64,000 nucleotides of DNA from Acanthaster planci (taxonomy: Eukaryota > Echinodermata > Asteroidea > Valvatida > Acanthasteridae). The stretch is taken from assembly GCF_001949145.1 (NCBI RefSeq), contig NW_019091545.1, positions 143,788 to 207,787 of the forward strand, read 5' to 3'. Of the stretch, positions 27,701 to 36,607 are shown in pieces. Numbering within the stretch: the stretch's first letter is position 1; every line of letters starts with the position of its first letter. The position numbers and the translations under genes were made by a program. Under the pieces are notes generated by a model, which saw nothing but the letters and a program-made list of their open reading frames with translations, ran no database searches and was not told the origin of the DNA.

Positions 27701-30700
27701 GTTCAGGTAAAAGCCGCGATCAGAACAATCAATCCCAGAGAGGAGAAGTACTTGGAGCAAGATGCCAAGTTTAAAGTCTCGGTGAGTGGAAGAAAAAAAA
27801 AAAAAGAAGCAGAAATCCTCTTGGTCCTGTAACACCCAGATCTTTCTGTTTGAAATGTCATGGAGCTCAGTGAAGCAGAGCCCAAGCAGCAACGTTTACT
27901 TGACAAAGGGCTTGACAAAGTCAGTAATTTAGACCTGCCTATGCAGAGCTGGATGGCTGTGTGGTGCACTTTGTTTGAATGGTTACAGGTTCGAACCCCC
28001 CTTCCAGTCAGTTTCTGGTGTTCAGTTGGGGGGCGGGGAATGTGTTCAGTCTAGAATCCTTCCTTGTTGTTTGAGCAGTCAGTGTAAAAGACATACCATT
28101 TTGTCATATATCAAAAAAGGTCAGCCACCACTAGTCATATCATCTCTAGAGTGAGTACTGTACTTGTCAAACTGTGTTTCCATGCCTCAATCAAGTAAAC
28201 CTCAACAGTCACAGCCAAACAATCTTGCTTCATTTAAGCACGGAATTCCTGACGCTAGAAAGCAGCCACTGTGTTGAGGTTTGACTGAAATGCCACCTTT
28301 ACCGGGTGAGAGTGTATGCAAAGTTGGTTTAACCAGTTCCAATCTTCCCCCAGGTTCTTCAGTACAACCTGTCCAGAGTCACCCGACTAATCGGCGTCAT
28401 CATCGACACCACCAAGTTTATCAACAGCTGTTTCCAGTGGGAAAGCAAAGCTCGCAGTGCTATCGCATTTGCTGTAAGTCTGTCCAAGTTTTTTTTCAAC
28501 GTTGTACATTGAGAATGGTGGGATTGTTTAGCTTTGATAAGCTTCCCTCTGTTTCGATTGTCATATCATTTGTTGTTCAGAGTGACTCCAAAACAATGTC
28601 TGATATAAGCATGATCATTATTGATTATGATTGTTGACGGTCACCGTTCAATTTACAGCAAACGCACGCCTTCGAGTCTCTCAATATTCTGGCGTACATG
28701 AAATTCCTTGAAATACCCAGATTCCAAAATGCATGCACCTCCACGGTCCACAGACATGGCAGGCTTTCTGAAATGCCCTTGCCTGTTGTATGACATCATG
28801 TGAAAAACCTCAGTATGCAGGTATGCAATTTTTTGTGACCCTGTTTCAACTAGAGATGAAATAAAAGCTGTTGATTGGCTGGTAGGGGTCAGGTGACCCA
28901 TACACTGCCATCTACAGGCTATTTAGTTGAGGGTATAAAAGTATGTGAAAAAGTGTGCACTCCTTGTGGATTTTGCATGAATGAATGCTCACTGTTTTAT
29001 TAGAAATCAAAGAAAGAAATGGAAAATCTACATACTGTGAGATCGTAAATGCAGAATTTCAGTCATTGAATAGGATTGAAATCGAGAGTAAATTCTGTGG
29101 TTGATTGCAGTCCTATCTCATCATCGTCTGGAATTTTGAGCTGTACATGGTACCCATCTCCATTCTTCTGCTCTTTGGTTGGAAGTACGTAGAGGTGTGC
29201 ATCACAGAGAAGTTCACCAAACCGGTGGAAGAAGACGTGAGTTGGCAATATTCTCTATAGTTTGGGAGGCAGGAGGAAGTAGCATATGTGTCTGTGAGAA
29301 GTAGCCACAGCTACAACGGCTAGCCAGTGGCATCCATTGGCACGTGTGTCACTTCCAGCCGCAGCCTGAATTTTTTTATGTGGTTTACCTTTTTCTATAG
29401 TGTTGTAATCCAGTTAATAACTCCTGACGAGTCAGGTCAGGAGTAGAAGGGAATATGTATCAAGAGATGAAAGAACTTAGATAACTTTAGCTACCAATGT
29501 CACAGTTCTGTGAGGGCTTGTAACTTTGTTTGGAACTAGAAGATTTGTGGTAGGGTTATGATTTACTAGAGTCCACTATGCTGCTGTGGTTCTTTCTTTT
29601 CTTCATTTGGTTCATATCTGCGATTGCTGGAGTAAACTGTGACAGTTCTTTTGTTGGGAGGGGTTCGATATTGTTTTGTTAATTAAAGAAAAAAAAAACT
29701 AACCTCAAACTGGACCTTAGCTCATGGTTTACAAGTTCTTAGCTGGTGATGGTTCGTGATTACTTGGCCTCCCCTCCTCCAGAAAAGAAGTGATGTTCCC
29801 CCCCCTTCCCCTAGAAAAAAATCCCAGCAATGCACATGGTGCAGAGTGCAATACAGAAGTGACTCTATTGAAACTTTTTGTGTGTTAGGATTATGTCGAG
29901 AGTGAGGATGAAGAAGAGGCTGAGAAGGAGGAAAAGGTATGGTCACCTGACTTCCTTCTGGGTTCAGTTTATCCAATCAAACACCAGCCTTCAACCATTG
30001 TACATTGCTGTATCAGTCCATATGTTTTTGCACAGTTTGTTTACCAACAGTGAATGGCCTGGGGAAAGCAGTTTTAGCATAATCTATGAAAACAGGTTAA
30101 TGGTGATACCTGGAGTTATCGAGGTTGCAAAAAAACAAAAACGAGAGGAGTTTAACAGATGTCCTTTGTGCCTGTGTAACTGTGGAGTCAATTTAAGTAC
30201 TACCCACAACATCTTTATAGTCCATTCTCACCGTATTTAAACAGAAATTGAACGGAAGTCAAGAAATACGGCAGGGATGATGTTGGATAAATCAAAATAG
30301 AATAGAATGCTCCAATGTGTAATGACATACTTTCTTGATACGCTTGTTAAATTTTCGTTTCTCTTTAGTTTGACTTTGCTTGCATGACTAGTTAGTTATT
30401 TGAGTTGTGTATATGTTTAATGAGCACAGTTTTTCTTTCAAGATGCCTCTTGAGATTGAATTTATGTTTTATCCTTTGTAGCATGGAGTTTTACTGCATT
30501 GATATACTTTCATTAATTTTCTGTATTTCTGTCTTCTGTTTATGTGGCTTTTAAGAAACTGGTCCTTTTGATGAGGGCTGTAAAATGTTTTCTGTATGTA
30601 CGGCGAGTTAAAACTGCAAAATGCAAGAAGTAATATGTTGAAACTTTAGATTAATGTGACGGGGTGAGAGTGTGTGTGCTGGCTGTCCATCATTTGTCTT

Positions 30701-33700
30701 GTGAAATCAACTTTCCCCATAGACGTTGGTCTAGTTTCAAAAGATTACAGAACTTTCTTTGTGTGTGCATTGGGGAAAATATTTGGTGTGTGACTTTTCT
30801 TTGTTTTTTTTTGTTTGTTTCAAAAAATATATTTGAATTAAAAACAGAAGAAACGCAAGGTAAGCCTTCAGCTTACTGCCTTTTTTCCTGTTTCATACTA
30901 GTTATCCTCATGCGCTTTAGTCTTCTTTTACTGCAGCAATATTTTCTCTCCCTTTTGGAAACTTGAAGTGTAAATAAGATAGTCACTCAATGCTTCTTCA
31001 TTGAGTTGGGTGCATAGACCCATCTGTGAAGGAATGACTGTGTAATGTTGTTGATGATCATTACTCGTGCTGTGCATTAGATGGGGTGTAACTTCATTTC
31101 ATCAATATATCACCTGTCTTTACACTGAATCAATTTGGGACCAGGGAATTAATTTACCTTTCTGTTATCACCTCTACCCCAACCTCCCCCCCTCCATCTC
31201 CCTCCCCCATCTCCCTCCTCCCCCTCTAAAAGTGCATTCTCCGAATTCCTTAAGTCAAAGAGCACTCTGCCCACAATAACCATAGCAACCAAAGAACCAA
31301 TCGGAGTAAGGAAAAGCATGGCACATGACAAGATCAATTAGCTACTCATTCATCTGCACCAACCCCGAAAAATTCTGCCTTGGATGCCGTAGATCCACCC
31401 TTTGCAGCTAGAAAGTTTTCTTGAGGCAATCAATTCTCACCAGTCAGTAACTGATAGTGATATTCACTGGTCAATATATTCATCTGTTGGTGCAAATAGG
31501 TTGATAGGTGTATTCAATAGCCTAGTGCACATTTCATATATCACATACACTGTACGTGCTTTGTTAGCTGTCGTCTCAGCTGCTACCAAACTTGCTGATA
31601 GATCGTTAGCATTCATTGCTTTTCATTAATTCACTCATTTACTGTGTTCCAAGATATCTGCTCAGCTAAGTCCTTGTGTGCATTGCCCATATTGTGCTGT
31701 TTGGAACCCTAACCTTCCATAGTCTGCCGAAATCCAGTGCCTTCTCTTTGATTGACTTGGATGGGATTTCTTGATGGGAGTTAGGGCTAAGCATGCAAAG
31801 TTTGTCATCAAAGTAAAACCATGCCATGTCAAGTAGTAACTTGTGTGATGACATGCTATTACTAAGCAAGTTTAAGGCATTTGGGTGGAATCATTTCAGG
31901 GGGAAAATATGGAGCTTGCAAGTAGGTTTGCCAGGGTGAGAAATATGGCTCCAAGAATATGTTTGTCCAAATATGGTAATAGCAAGACCCCTATGCAACC
32001 CTGGGTCATTTTTTATAATTTTTGGAGTGCCTCTTTGACAGTCTCCACTTAAGCATTTTTCCGATGTACAGCATGAGAAATGATCAATCTACACCCAGGA
32101 TCAAAATTTTAGAGATTGAAATTTAATGAAAAAGATTTGACAGAACACACATGTCACAATTTGGGAGCACATTTTTGTTCGGGAATTTTTTTTCTGACTG
32201 CATCTGTTTTCTTGGGTAAATACTTGGATTTTCCGACTTGTTTGTTTGGTGGTGGCGTTGACTCATTAATAATCTCTTTGTTGACGGCTCTAGCGTGTGT
32301 GAATGAATCCAACTTCAATATCCACAAGATCATTATGATAAAAATGTCATCTTCAAGTGAATCCGTCTTTAGGAATTCAACACATCACTTGTGCACACAG
32401 TTGAACTCATAAGCACTTGGTTTTGATGGAGAAGGAAATGAAGGACATGTGCCACCGAATAATCTTTTCTCTTTCTTTGGCTTCACACGTCCAATGGCTG
32501 GAATCACAGAAAACAACCAAGAGAGCTTTATGTTGTGCTGAATGTGGTCTTGAGTTGACTGTTGTTGGAATGTCACTCACTTCCTGTCTGAATCGTCATG
32601 TTTGTGTGTTTGTTCAGTGTGGTCAGTTAGTTGGTTGGTCAGTTAGAGAGGTTGGTTGTAGGATTATTTTATAGGCTCTCGTTTGGATTATGTTTGGTCA
32701 GGGTTTTCATTGATTTGCCTTTATAACTCAAATTTTCATCAAGTTTGCTTAACTGAGTAGTCTTCATAAATCCTATTTCATCTTTTTCACACTCGTGATG
32801 TCAACAGCAATTTCTGCAAATTATAACTGAACTTTTTTTGTAAGGCGTGTATCATAATGTAAAACCGTTTAACTCCCTAAAACTCAACAATGAGTTTTTT
32901 TAGTAAAGTGCACTCATTTTCATGACACCTGTTTGGAATTATGTGATTCATGATCATCACCAACTCTTGCACACTCATACATGTATGTGTTTGTTTGAAT
33001 GTTTCAGAAAGGGAAGTAGTGTAGTGAAACAGGTTTGTTGGCATAGGTAGAGAGGCCACAGAAATGAACTAATTTTGAAGAAAACCTCTGAATTGAGAAG
33101 ATTTCAGAAACGTGTGCTAGTGTATTCATCTGCAGCTCAGTTTAATTCGCTAGTGGGAGAGAAATGAATATTTAAGCCCCAAAGTAAACTGATTGCTAAC
33201 TCAGATGTTGGAACAAATCTGCTTTTTCAGCACAAGATTTGTTACAATAAATAGCCATTTTCCCAGTGTTTTCTTCCAATGAGCCAGTTCAGTAATCCAA
33301 CAAGGCATGCCCAGTGTGAGACTATTCAGGGAACAGCTATGCATGAGAGATAGTCTGTCCCATCAGGCTGCCATGCCCTGACTCACGTGCACGCTTTGTT
33401 TCCAAAAGACCTTGGCTTTTTGAAATACTGAACCAACTCATTTTGAGTTTTACAATGAACATTATCTTCAATCTTGCAATCCTTCTTGCCTGTTGTGTGT
33501 TTATCCTTTACGTTGGGACTGGTACTTTTCTACGAGCTTTGTAGATAATATTTGATAAATCCCTCGCTCCTCCTTCAAAGAAAGAGCCAATTTTTCACTA
33601 CTTAGCCAAAGTCTGAGAGATCAGTGTCCAGATTTTTACCCCTTGGAGATAAGTGCATATCCTAGAGCAAGCTTTAGAAGGTGTTCCAAGTATCAAGTAT

Positions 33701-36536
33701 CCCTTAGGTACCTCATTTTCAATATGGATGGACCCCATCTTACATGCTATATACACGTACATGCCAAACATTTTTTTTGCAAACTGAACTGCTAGACACT
33801 TTTGCAATTTGGCTCTGACAGGAAGTGTTAAATCCTGTGTGGAAATGTTGGGAAAATCCCTCTTATAGGAAGTGGCTTTCTTTATTTTGGTTTGGTTCCC
33901 CCCCCCCAATCAATCCTCCCAAATTGACCTATGATGATATAATCATGCCACCACCACCACTTTGGAACTATTGTCCAATAGAGGGATGGCACTCCACTTT
34001 TTTAATGTTTCCTTGTTGTGTTAAGGAAACCTTTACAGAGTACTATCTTCAAGGGATCTGTATTTGCTTGATATACCAAACTGGACACAGGACAAGCATG
34101 AGTAGAACACAACAAAATTTAATGTATAAAATTCCATGTGGTTCAATTCTCTCTCACAGATGACCAACAGAGGGCCACGGCTCACACTTGGTCACTGTTG
34201 CTGTCATTTACTTGGTACAAACATGACATCCCTAACAATTTGAACATAGTCTCATTACTTGAATGCATTGCTGGTACACAAACAAATGGGTAGATGGGTT
34301 ACTCACGGGTATGCCAATCCCGCAAGCCTGGTCAGAATAATTTTCACCTTCAGGGGGCTACTGTCTAATAGGTGGTGAGCACCAAACTTTGCTTTGCAGA
34401 GAAAATATGCACCCAAGAAGGAAGGGATTACCTTCCAAACTGTACATGGTGTGTATTACTCATGACTGGTTCCCCTTCCAATTCAGCACATAAACTTGCC
34501 CAAGCAATTAGGTGAATTTTGCCCGAGCAAATTTTCGGCATCTTACGAGCACAGTGACAGCGGGCCCGGGGAAGTCATTTAAGATTCCGTCTGGCGGTTT
34601 CACAGTTGGCTGAAATGGAAATCTCCAATCATTGCTTTGATCTTTAGGAAGGGGCAACCAAGACAAGCTTCAAGGAAAAACTGCATACGATTGAAAAGGT
34701 GTGCCAGACAATACAGAACACCTTGGATGATGTCGCCTGCCTCGGAGAGAGGGTCAAAAAGTAAGTAACAACTACCACCAGAATGCGCCCCCCCCATGCC
34801 ACTTGTCCCCACCTCCTCCATTCCTACAGTCGGTAGGGCATGATCCAGTCTTCTGAATAAACTGCTTTATGTGTTAGAATCTAATGGTTTTAAGGTGGCT
34901 TACAACTCCGGCTTGACCCAAGTGAGTGAGCTATGTCACTTTTAGCAATCCCATTTTGCCGTGCGTTCAAGATACTGTGAAGAGTGAAGTGATACCTTAA
35001 GAACAAGAGAAGCAAATGGAAAAGTTGGTTGTACCTTTCAAAGTCAAATGGGTGCCTAAACAGTGTATTAGCAAATGAGCACTTTTGAAGTTGTCAGGCA
35101 TCTAATGCAGTGGCATTATTTGTAATTTCCTTGCAGTACCTTCAACTACACCGTGCCCTGGTTGTCTTACATGGCTTGCATTGTTCTCCTGATCATTGCT
35201 GTGGTATTGTATCTGATACCGTTACGGTATCTGCTGCTAGCTTGGGGTGAGTCACTGGGTGTGGCCTGTGAGCCACAATTGGTTCTGGGTAGGATTGAAA
35301 AGGGTGCTGTTCTTGATGAGCCCTGCTCAGGGTAAGAGCAGCCGCATCCCATTGAATCACATTGCCTTTGGCTGGAAACTACCCATTAGCCTATGGACAC
35401 TGTTACAAATTCCCAGAATAGTAGGCCACATTGCAAGCAGTGCATCGTGGGAAAAATCAACAGTATATGTTCATTTTGTGTCCGTTAACGTACGCTTTGG
35501 AACAAGTCTTACAGACTAAGCAAATTTCTCCCTTTTTTGTAAGGAAGGGGGATGTTTGTGACTCAAGATGTTTACCTGAAATATTTTTCTGTGAATGCCA
35601 GTGGTTTGCACGAATGAAGCCTGGGATAAGGTTTTGTGTTTGCACGACACCTGTTGTAAAGAGTGATTGGCTGATGATTCATTGACTCTGGAGTTGATGC
35701 TTAACTTGAGTAATTGGCTCTTCCAGGCAAATGCTTGATGGCAAAATGTATAATGTTTAATCACTCGTGTATTCTGTTTTCCCTCAACTGAAGCACTGTT
35801 CAATTCTTGTCTAAACTGATCCCCGTTGATGTACATTTTACTCCCAGGCATCAACAAATTCACCAAGAAGTTACGGAAGCCTCATGCCATCCCCAACAAT
35901 GAACTCCTGGACTACCTGTCAAGAATCCCCTCGGACAACCAACTCGTACGTGCTTTGTCGTCAGATCCTTTTTGTTCCAGTTTTGAACAATCAAAACAGT
36001 TGAGCATCATGCAAGCTCCTGTTTGGCACAGAGCACAGGCAACTGTTTTTTTGCTTTTTTTTACTTTTGATGGGAGCCAGCTAACGGCATTTGCACATGC
36101 GACTTCAACCTAAGTCTCGACATTCTGAAGTATGCATGAGTGTGTAAATGTTGGGATGTCGTTGGTGTTGACAGGGTAGTAACTTGTCTGTACATACAGT
36201 CTGAGGTCGTGCATAATGCATATTGTAACATGTCATGGAACGTTCACTGTGTCAGATGTTCCAATATTTCACCTTTTTACTGGAAATCAGGAACAGATGT
36301 TTTTGATCACCTTTCTACATTTAAGAATTGACAATAAGGTGTATGTTTAATATAGATGGAGGAAAGCATTAATGAGTGACAATGTGCATGCACCTGCAAA
36401 TCGGGTAGTTGAATTTGGCAATGTGTGTGCCGTGATAGTAAAACTTTAAAATGTCCATTTTTTTTGTTGACAGAAACATTACCAGGAACTGCGACCAGAG
36501 AATTTACGGCCAGACTCTCCGAAGAAAAAAAGATGA
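6362..36536 (+). CDS. MCTP: MCTP, multiple C2 domain and transmembrane region protein (5' partial; 19 exons)
   Basis: MCTP proteins are ER-anchored Ca2+ sensors and tethers that bind membranes through C2 domains. Joining exons 6362-6716, 8676-8901, 9319-9436, 17392-17580, 18159-18289, 18808-18994, 19519-19573, 20545-20583, 21060-21162, 26499-26601, 27172-27273, 27707-27781, 28354-28473, 29111-29236, 29889-29936, 34648-34760, 35137-35246, 35848-35945 and 36474-36536 gives 786 residues in one open frame; all phases agree. Order: acidic/Ser-rich N-terminal region (1-98), C2A (about 99-233), C2B (234-402), C2C (403-536), linker, membrane segment 1 (about 595-630), acidic-Lys linker, membrane segment 2 (about 700-733), conserved tail starting [10 protein letters not shown] and ending SPKKKR. 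C2A and C2B keep the Asp pairs expected for Ca2+ binding ([33 protein letters not shown]); C2C has [10 protein letters not shown], so its last Asp is replaced. The extreme N-terminus was not found. Vertebrates have MCTP1 and MCTP2; I cannot assign this copy to either. Confidence 0.95.
8337..8385. repeat. Inverted repeat, 19-bp arms
   Basis: Arms 8337-8355 (cctaacactcctcaatcct) and 8367-8385 pair at 18 of 19 positions around an 11-nt loop, in the MCTP intron before the C2A core exon. Function unknown. Confidence 0.7.
8676..8901 (+). CDS. MCTP: MCTP exon: C2A core
   Basis: Acceptor gaccag, donor gtaagt; phase 1 in, phase 2 out. Reads [12 protein letters not shown], then [13 protein letters not shown] and [13 protein letters not shown], the body of a Ca2+-type C2 domain. 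Confidence 0.95.
9319..9436 (+). CDS. MCTP: MCTP exon: end of C2A
   Basis: Acceptor ggattcag, donor gtgagt; phase 2 in, phase 0 out. [18 protein letters not shown] followed by an Ile/Val-rich last strand and a Lys-rich linker. Confidence 0.9.
9900..10035. promoter_or_regulatory. Candidate intronic enhancer
   Basis: Within 130 bp there are three homeodomain-type core sites (gtttaattagc, cattaattac, gtttaattaga). The base composition is less repetitive than the surroundings and there are no TACATGTA words. This is only a motif cluster; a comparative alignment would decide. Confidence 0.25.
10302..10352. repeat. (ACATGT)n microsatellite
   Basis: About eight uninterrupted copies of a 6-bp unit, itself built from the palindrome TACATGTA that is scattered through the window. 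Confidence 0.97.
17392..17580 (+). CDS. MCTP: MCTP exon: linker and first half of C2B
   Basis: Acceptor ttctgcag, donor gtagac; 63 codons in phase 0. Basic Ser-rich linker, then [33 protein letters not shown] and EKYKSK, a characteristic MCTP C2B opening. The frame stays open upstream of the acceptor, but that part does not look conserved. Confidence 0.95.
18159..18289 (+). CDS. MCTP: MCTP exon: C2B middle
   Basis: Acceptor tcttgtag, phase 0. Reads [19 protein letters not shown] and [13 protein letters not shown]. The donor is the weak site gtcaac, but the phase-2 join to the next exon restores GRCQID as the family predicts. Confidence 0.9.
18808..18994 (+). CDS. MCTP: MCTP exon: end of C2B and interdomain linker
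   Basis: Acceptor gtatcag, donor gtaagt; phase 2 in, phase 0 out. [20 protein letters not shown], then [12 protein letters not shown] and a linker ending RMLHRKY. Confidence 0.95.
19519..19573 (+). CDS. MCTP: MCTP exon: start of C2C
   Basis: Short exon, acceptor tcttgcag, donor gtgagg; encodes [18 protein letters not shown], strongly MCTP-like. Phase 1 out. A decayed copy lies at 39766-39821. Confidence 0.93.
20545..20583 (+). CDS. MCTP: MCTP exon: C2C first Ca2+ loop (39 nt)
   Basis: Acceptor ttttttcag, donor gtgagt; phase 1 in and out. Reads [13 protein letters not shown], joining to GKSDPF in the next exon. Confidence 0.92.
21060..21162 (+). CDS. MCTP: MCTP exon: C2C core, upstream of the nested collagen
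   Basis: Acceptor ttcctgtag, donor gtgagt; phase 1 in, phase 2 out. [20 protein letters not shown], then [13 protein letters not shown]. The following intron (21163-26498) contains collagen A on the other strand. Confidence 0.95.
21515..23276 (-). CDS. Collagen A main exon
   Basis: Starts after a polypyrimidine-like tract and acceptor aattgcag on the minus strand. Two irregularities break the Gly-X-Y phase near the N-terminal end of the helix (GVPGQGIAG and GSQGAGLPG). The length including Ns is 1762, not a multiple of three. Confidence 0.85.
21515..25625 (-). CDS. Collagen A: secreted Gly-X-Y repeat protein nested in an MCTP intron
   Basis: Two coding exons: 25625-25617 (Met-Ala-Trp, donor GTGAGT) and 23276-21515 (acceptor taattgcag), joined in phase 0. 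The product starts [20 protein letters not shown], a clear signal peptide, then an acidic Ser/Thr-rich spacer, a Cys cluster (CNSCC) and [11 protein letters not shown], where the triple helix begins. The helix is made of 30-residue repeats ([25 protein letters not shown]). The tail has [11 protein letters not shown], a Pro-rich stretch and two Cys ([11 protein letters not shown]), ending at TAA 21515-21517. There is no fibrillar C-propeptide or NC1-type domain. A 202-N gap lies inside the helix, and the frames on its two sides differ by one base at the stated gap size. The function is unknown; an extracellular-matrix role is inferred. Confidence 0.85.
22353..22554. other. Assembly gap of 202 Ns in collagen A
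   Basis: The roughly 138 bp on each side of the gap are nearly identical repeat units, so the assembler stopped in the tandem array. The real gap must be a multiple of three if the gene is intact. Confidence 0.98.
23330..23720. repeat. Degenerate GACCTGGAG-type tandem repeat in collagen A intron
   Basis: Imperfect reiterations of gagaccaagacctggag and gatctggaggtccaagac. A matching array lies in the corresponding intron of collagen B (45700-46260), so it pre-dates the duplication. Confidence 0.7.
24241..24475 (+). mobile_element. tRNA-derived SINE
   Basis: Pol III A-box-like tgacctagtggttagg near 24246 and a perfect B box GGTTCGAATCC at 24286-24296, followed by a body with cactttaccttcactta and gtataaagcggtacct that resembles common invertebrate-deuterostome SINE tails. 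It lies in collagen A's intron. Confidence 0.75.
25617..25625 (-). CDS. Collagen A first coding exon (3 codons)
   Basis: Minus strand ATGGCTTGG immediately followed by GTGAGT. It joins in phase 0 to GTGAAGCTTCTG at 23276 and completes the signal peptide. The same nine bases and donor occur upstream of collagen B. Confidence 0.75.
25626..25790 (-). promoter_or_regulatory. Conserved 5' UTR/promoter element of collagen A
   Basis: About 165 bp directly upstream of the proposed ATG differ from the collagen B copy (48840-49004) at only about three positions, whereas the flanks are clearly diverged. The element contains a 14-bp inverted repeat, GGAACT-GA-AGTTCC, at 25775-25788. No TATA box is evident. 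Confidence 0.55.
26499..26601 (+). CDS. MCTP: MCTP exon: C2C second half
   Basis: Acceptor tttcttcag, donor gtgagg; phase 2 in, phase 0 out. [17 protein letters not shown], then [13 protein letters not shown]. Copied at 49647-49749. Confidence 0.95.
27000..27065 (-). mobile_element. tRNA-like/SINE head remnant
   Basis: Minus strand has an A-box-like tcgagtagttaagac and a B-box-like GGTTCAAGTCT (27023-27013) at tRNA spacing. It sits in an MCTP intron. Too degenerate to call a functional tRNA. Confidence 0.5.
27172..27273 (+). CDS. MCTP: MCTP exon: end of C2C
   Basis: Acceptor atctcgcag, donor gtaagc; phase 0 both sides. [20 protein letters not shown], then [13 protein letters not shown]. Copied, with an in-frame stop, at 50104-50202. 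Confidence 0.95.
27707..27781 (+). CDS. MCTP: MCTP exon: post-C2C linker
   Basis: Acceptor ttgttcag, donor gtgagt; 25 codons in phase 0, including [19 protein letters not shown]. No copy of this or of any later MCTP coding exon is seen in the tandem duplicate. Confidence 0.92.
27940..28050 (+). mobile_element. SINE-like remnant with B box
   Basis: gatggctgtgtggtgcac followed by a perfect B box GGTTCGAACCC at 27988-27998. No cloverleaf is evident; probably a tRNA-derived retroposon fragment. Confidence 0.5.
28354..28473 (+). CDS. MCTP: MCTP exon: helix before membrane segment 1
   Basis: Acceptor ttcccccag, donor gtaagt; 40 codons in phase 0. [20 protein letters not shown], then [12 protein letters not shown] leading into the membrane hairpin. 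Confidence 0.95.
29111..29236 (+). CDS. MCTP: MCTP exon: membrane segment 1
   Basis: Acceptor ttgattgcag, donor gtgagt; 42 codons. [18 protein letters not shown] is the conserved membrane-hairpin sequence, followed by a Lys/Glu-rich exit. Confidence 0.95.
29889..29936 (+). CDS. MCTP: MCTP exon: acidic linker (48 nt)
   Basis: Acceptor gtgtgttag, donor gtatgg; 16 codons, [16 protein letters not shown]. Vertebrate MCTPs have a similar acidic stretch between the membrane segments. Confidence 0.85.
30848..30859 (+). CDS. MCTP: Candidate 12-nt MCTP microexon (Lys-Lys-Arg-Lys)
   Basis: A T-rich tract and the acceptor aaaaacag precede aagaaacgcaag, which is followed by a strong donor, gtaagc. It adds KKRK in phase 0 between the acidic linker and [11 protein letters not shown] without disturbing the frame. 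Flanking sequence supports it, but a 12-nt match can occur by chance and it may be alternatively spliced. Confidence 0.5.
31171..31227. repeat. Polypyrimidine tract
   Basis: About 57 nt almost purely C/T on the + strand within the 3.8-kb MCTP intron after the microexon; prone to unusual DNA structure. The rest of 30860-34647 shows no recognisable exon. Confidence 0.85.
34648..34760 (+). CDS. MCTP: MCTP exon: amphipathic region between membrane segments
   Basis: Acceptor gatctttag, donor gtaagt; phase 0 in, phase 2 out. [20 protein letters not shown], then RVKN. Strongly MCTP-like. Confidence 0.95.
35137..35246 (+). CDS. MCTP: MCTP exon: membrane segment 2
   Basis: Acceptor ttccttgcag, donor gtgagt; phase 2 in, phase 1 out. 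[20 protein letters not shown], then a long hydrophobic run and [11 protein letters not shown]. Confidence 0.96.
35848..35945 (+). CDS. MCTP: MCTP exon: conserved C-terminal tail
   Basis: Acceptor actcccag, donor gtacgt; [20 protein letters not shown], then [13 protein letters not shown]. Phase 0 out. This is among the most conserved parts of the family. Confidence 0.97.
36474..36536 (+). CDS. MCTP: MCTP terminal exon with stop
   Basis: Acceptor ttgttgacag, 20 codons then TGA at 36534-36536. [20 protein letters not shown]; a basic C-terminus is usual for the family. Confidence 0.93.
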   Translation, partial: KHYQELRPENLRPDSPKKKR

Positions 36537-36549
36537 CGTCTCGTCATCT
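36531..36549 (+). repeat. Perfect 8-bp hairpin spanning the MCTP stop codon
   Basis: agatgacg - tct - cgtcatct; the TGA lies in the 5' arm. It could form in the mRNA; chance is also possible. Confidence 0.6.
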
Positions 36550-36555
36550 CGCATC

Positions 36556-36607
36556 ACTGCATGTGTCATACTGATCACATGACTGCATGTGTCACACTGA
36601 TCACATG
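36556..36607 (+). repeat. Two 26-bp direct repeats in the MCTP 3' UTR
   Basis: The unit starts actgcatgtgtca and ends actgatcacatg; the two copies differ at one base (catac/cacac) and a third copy starts and breaks off. Confidence 0.9.
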
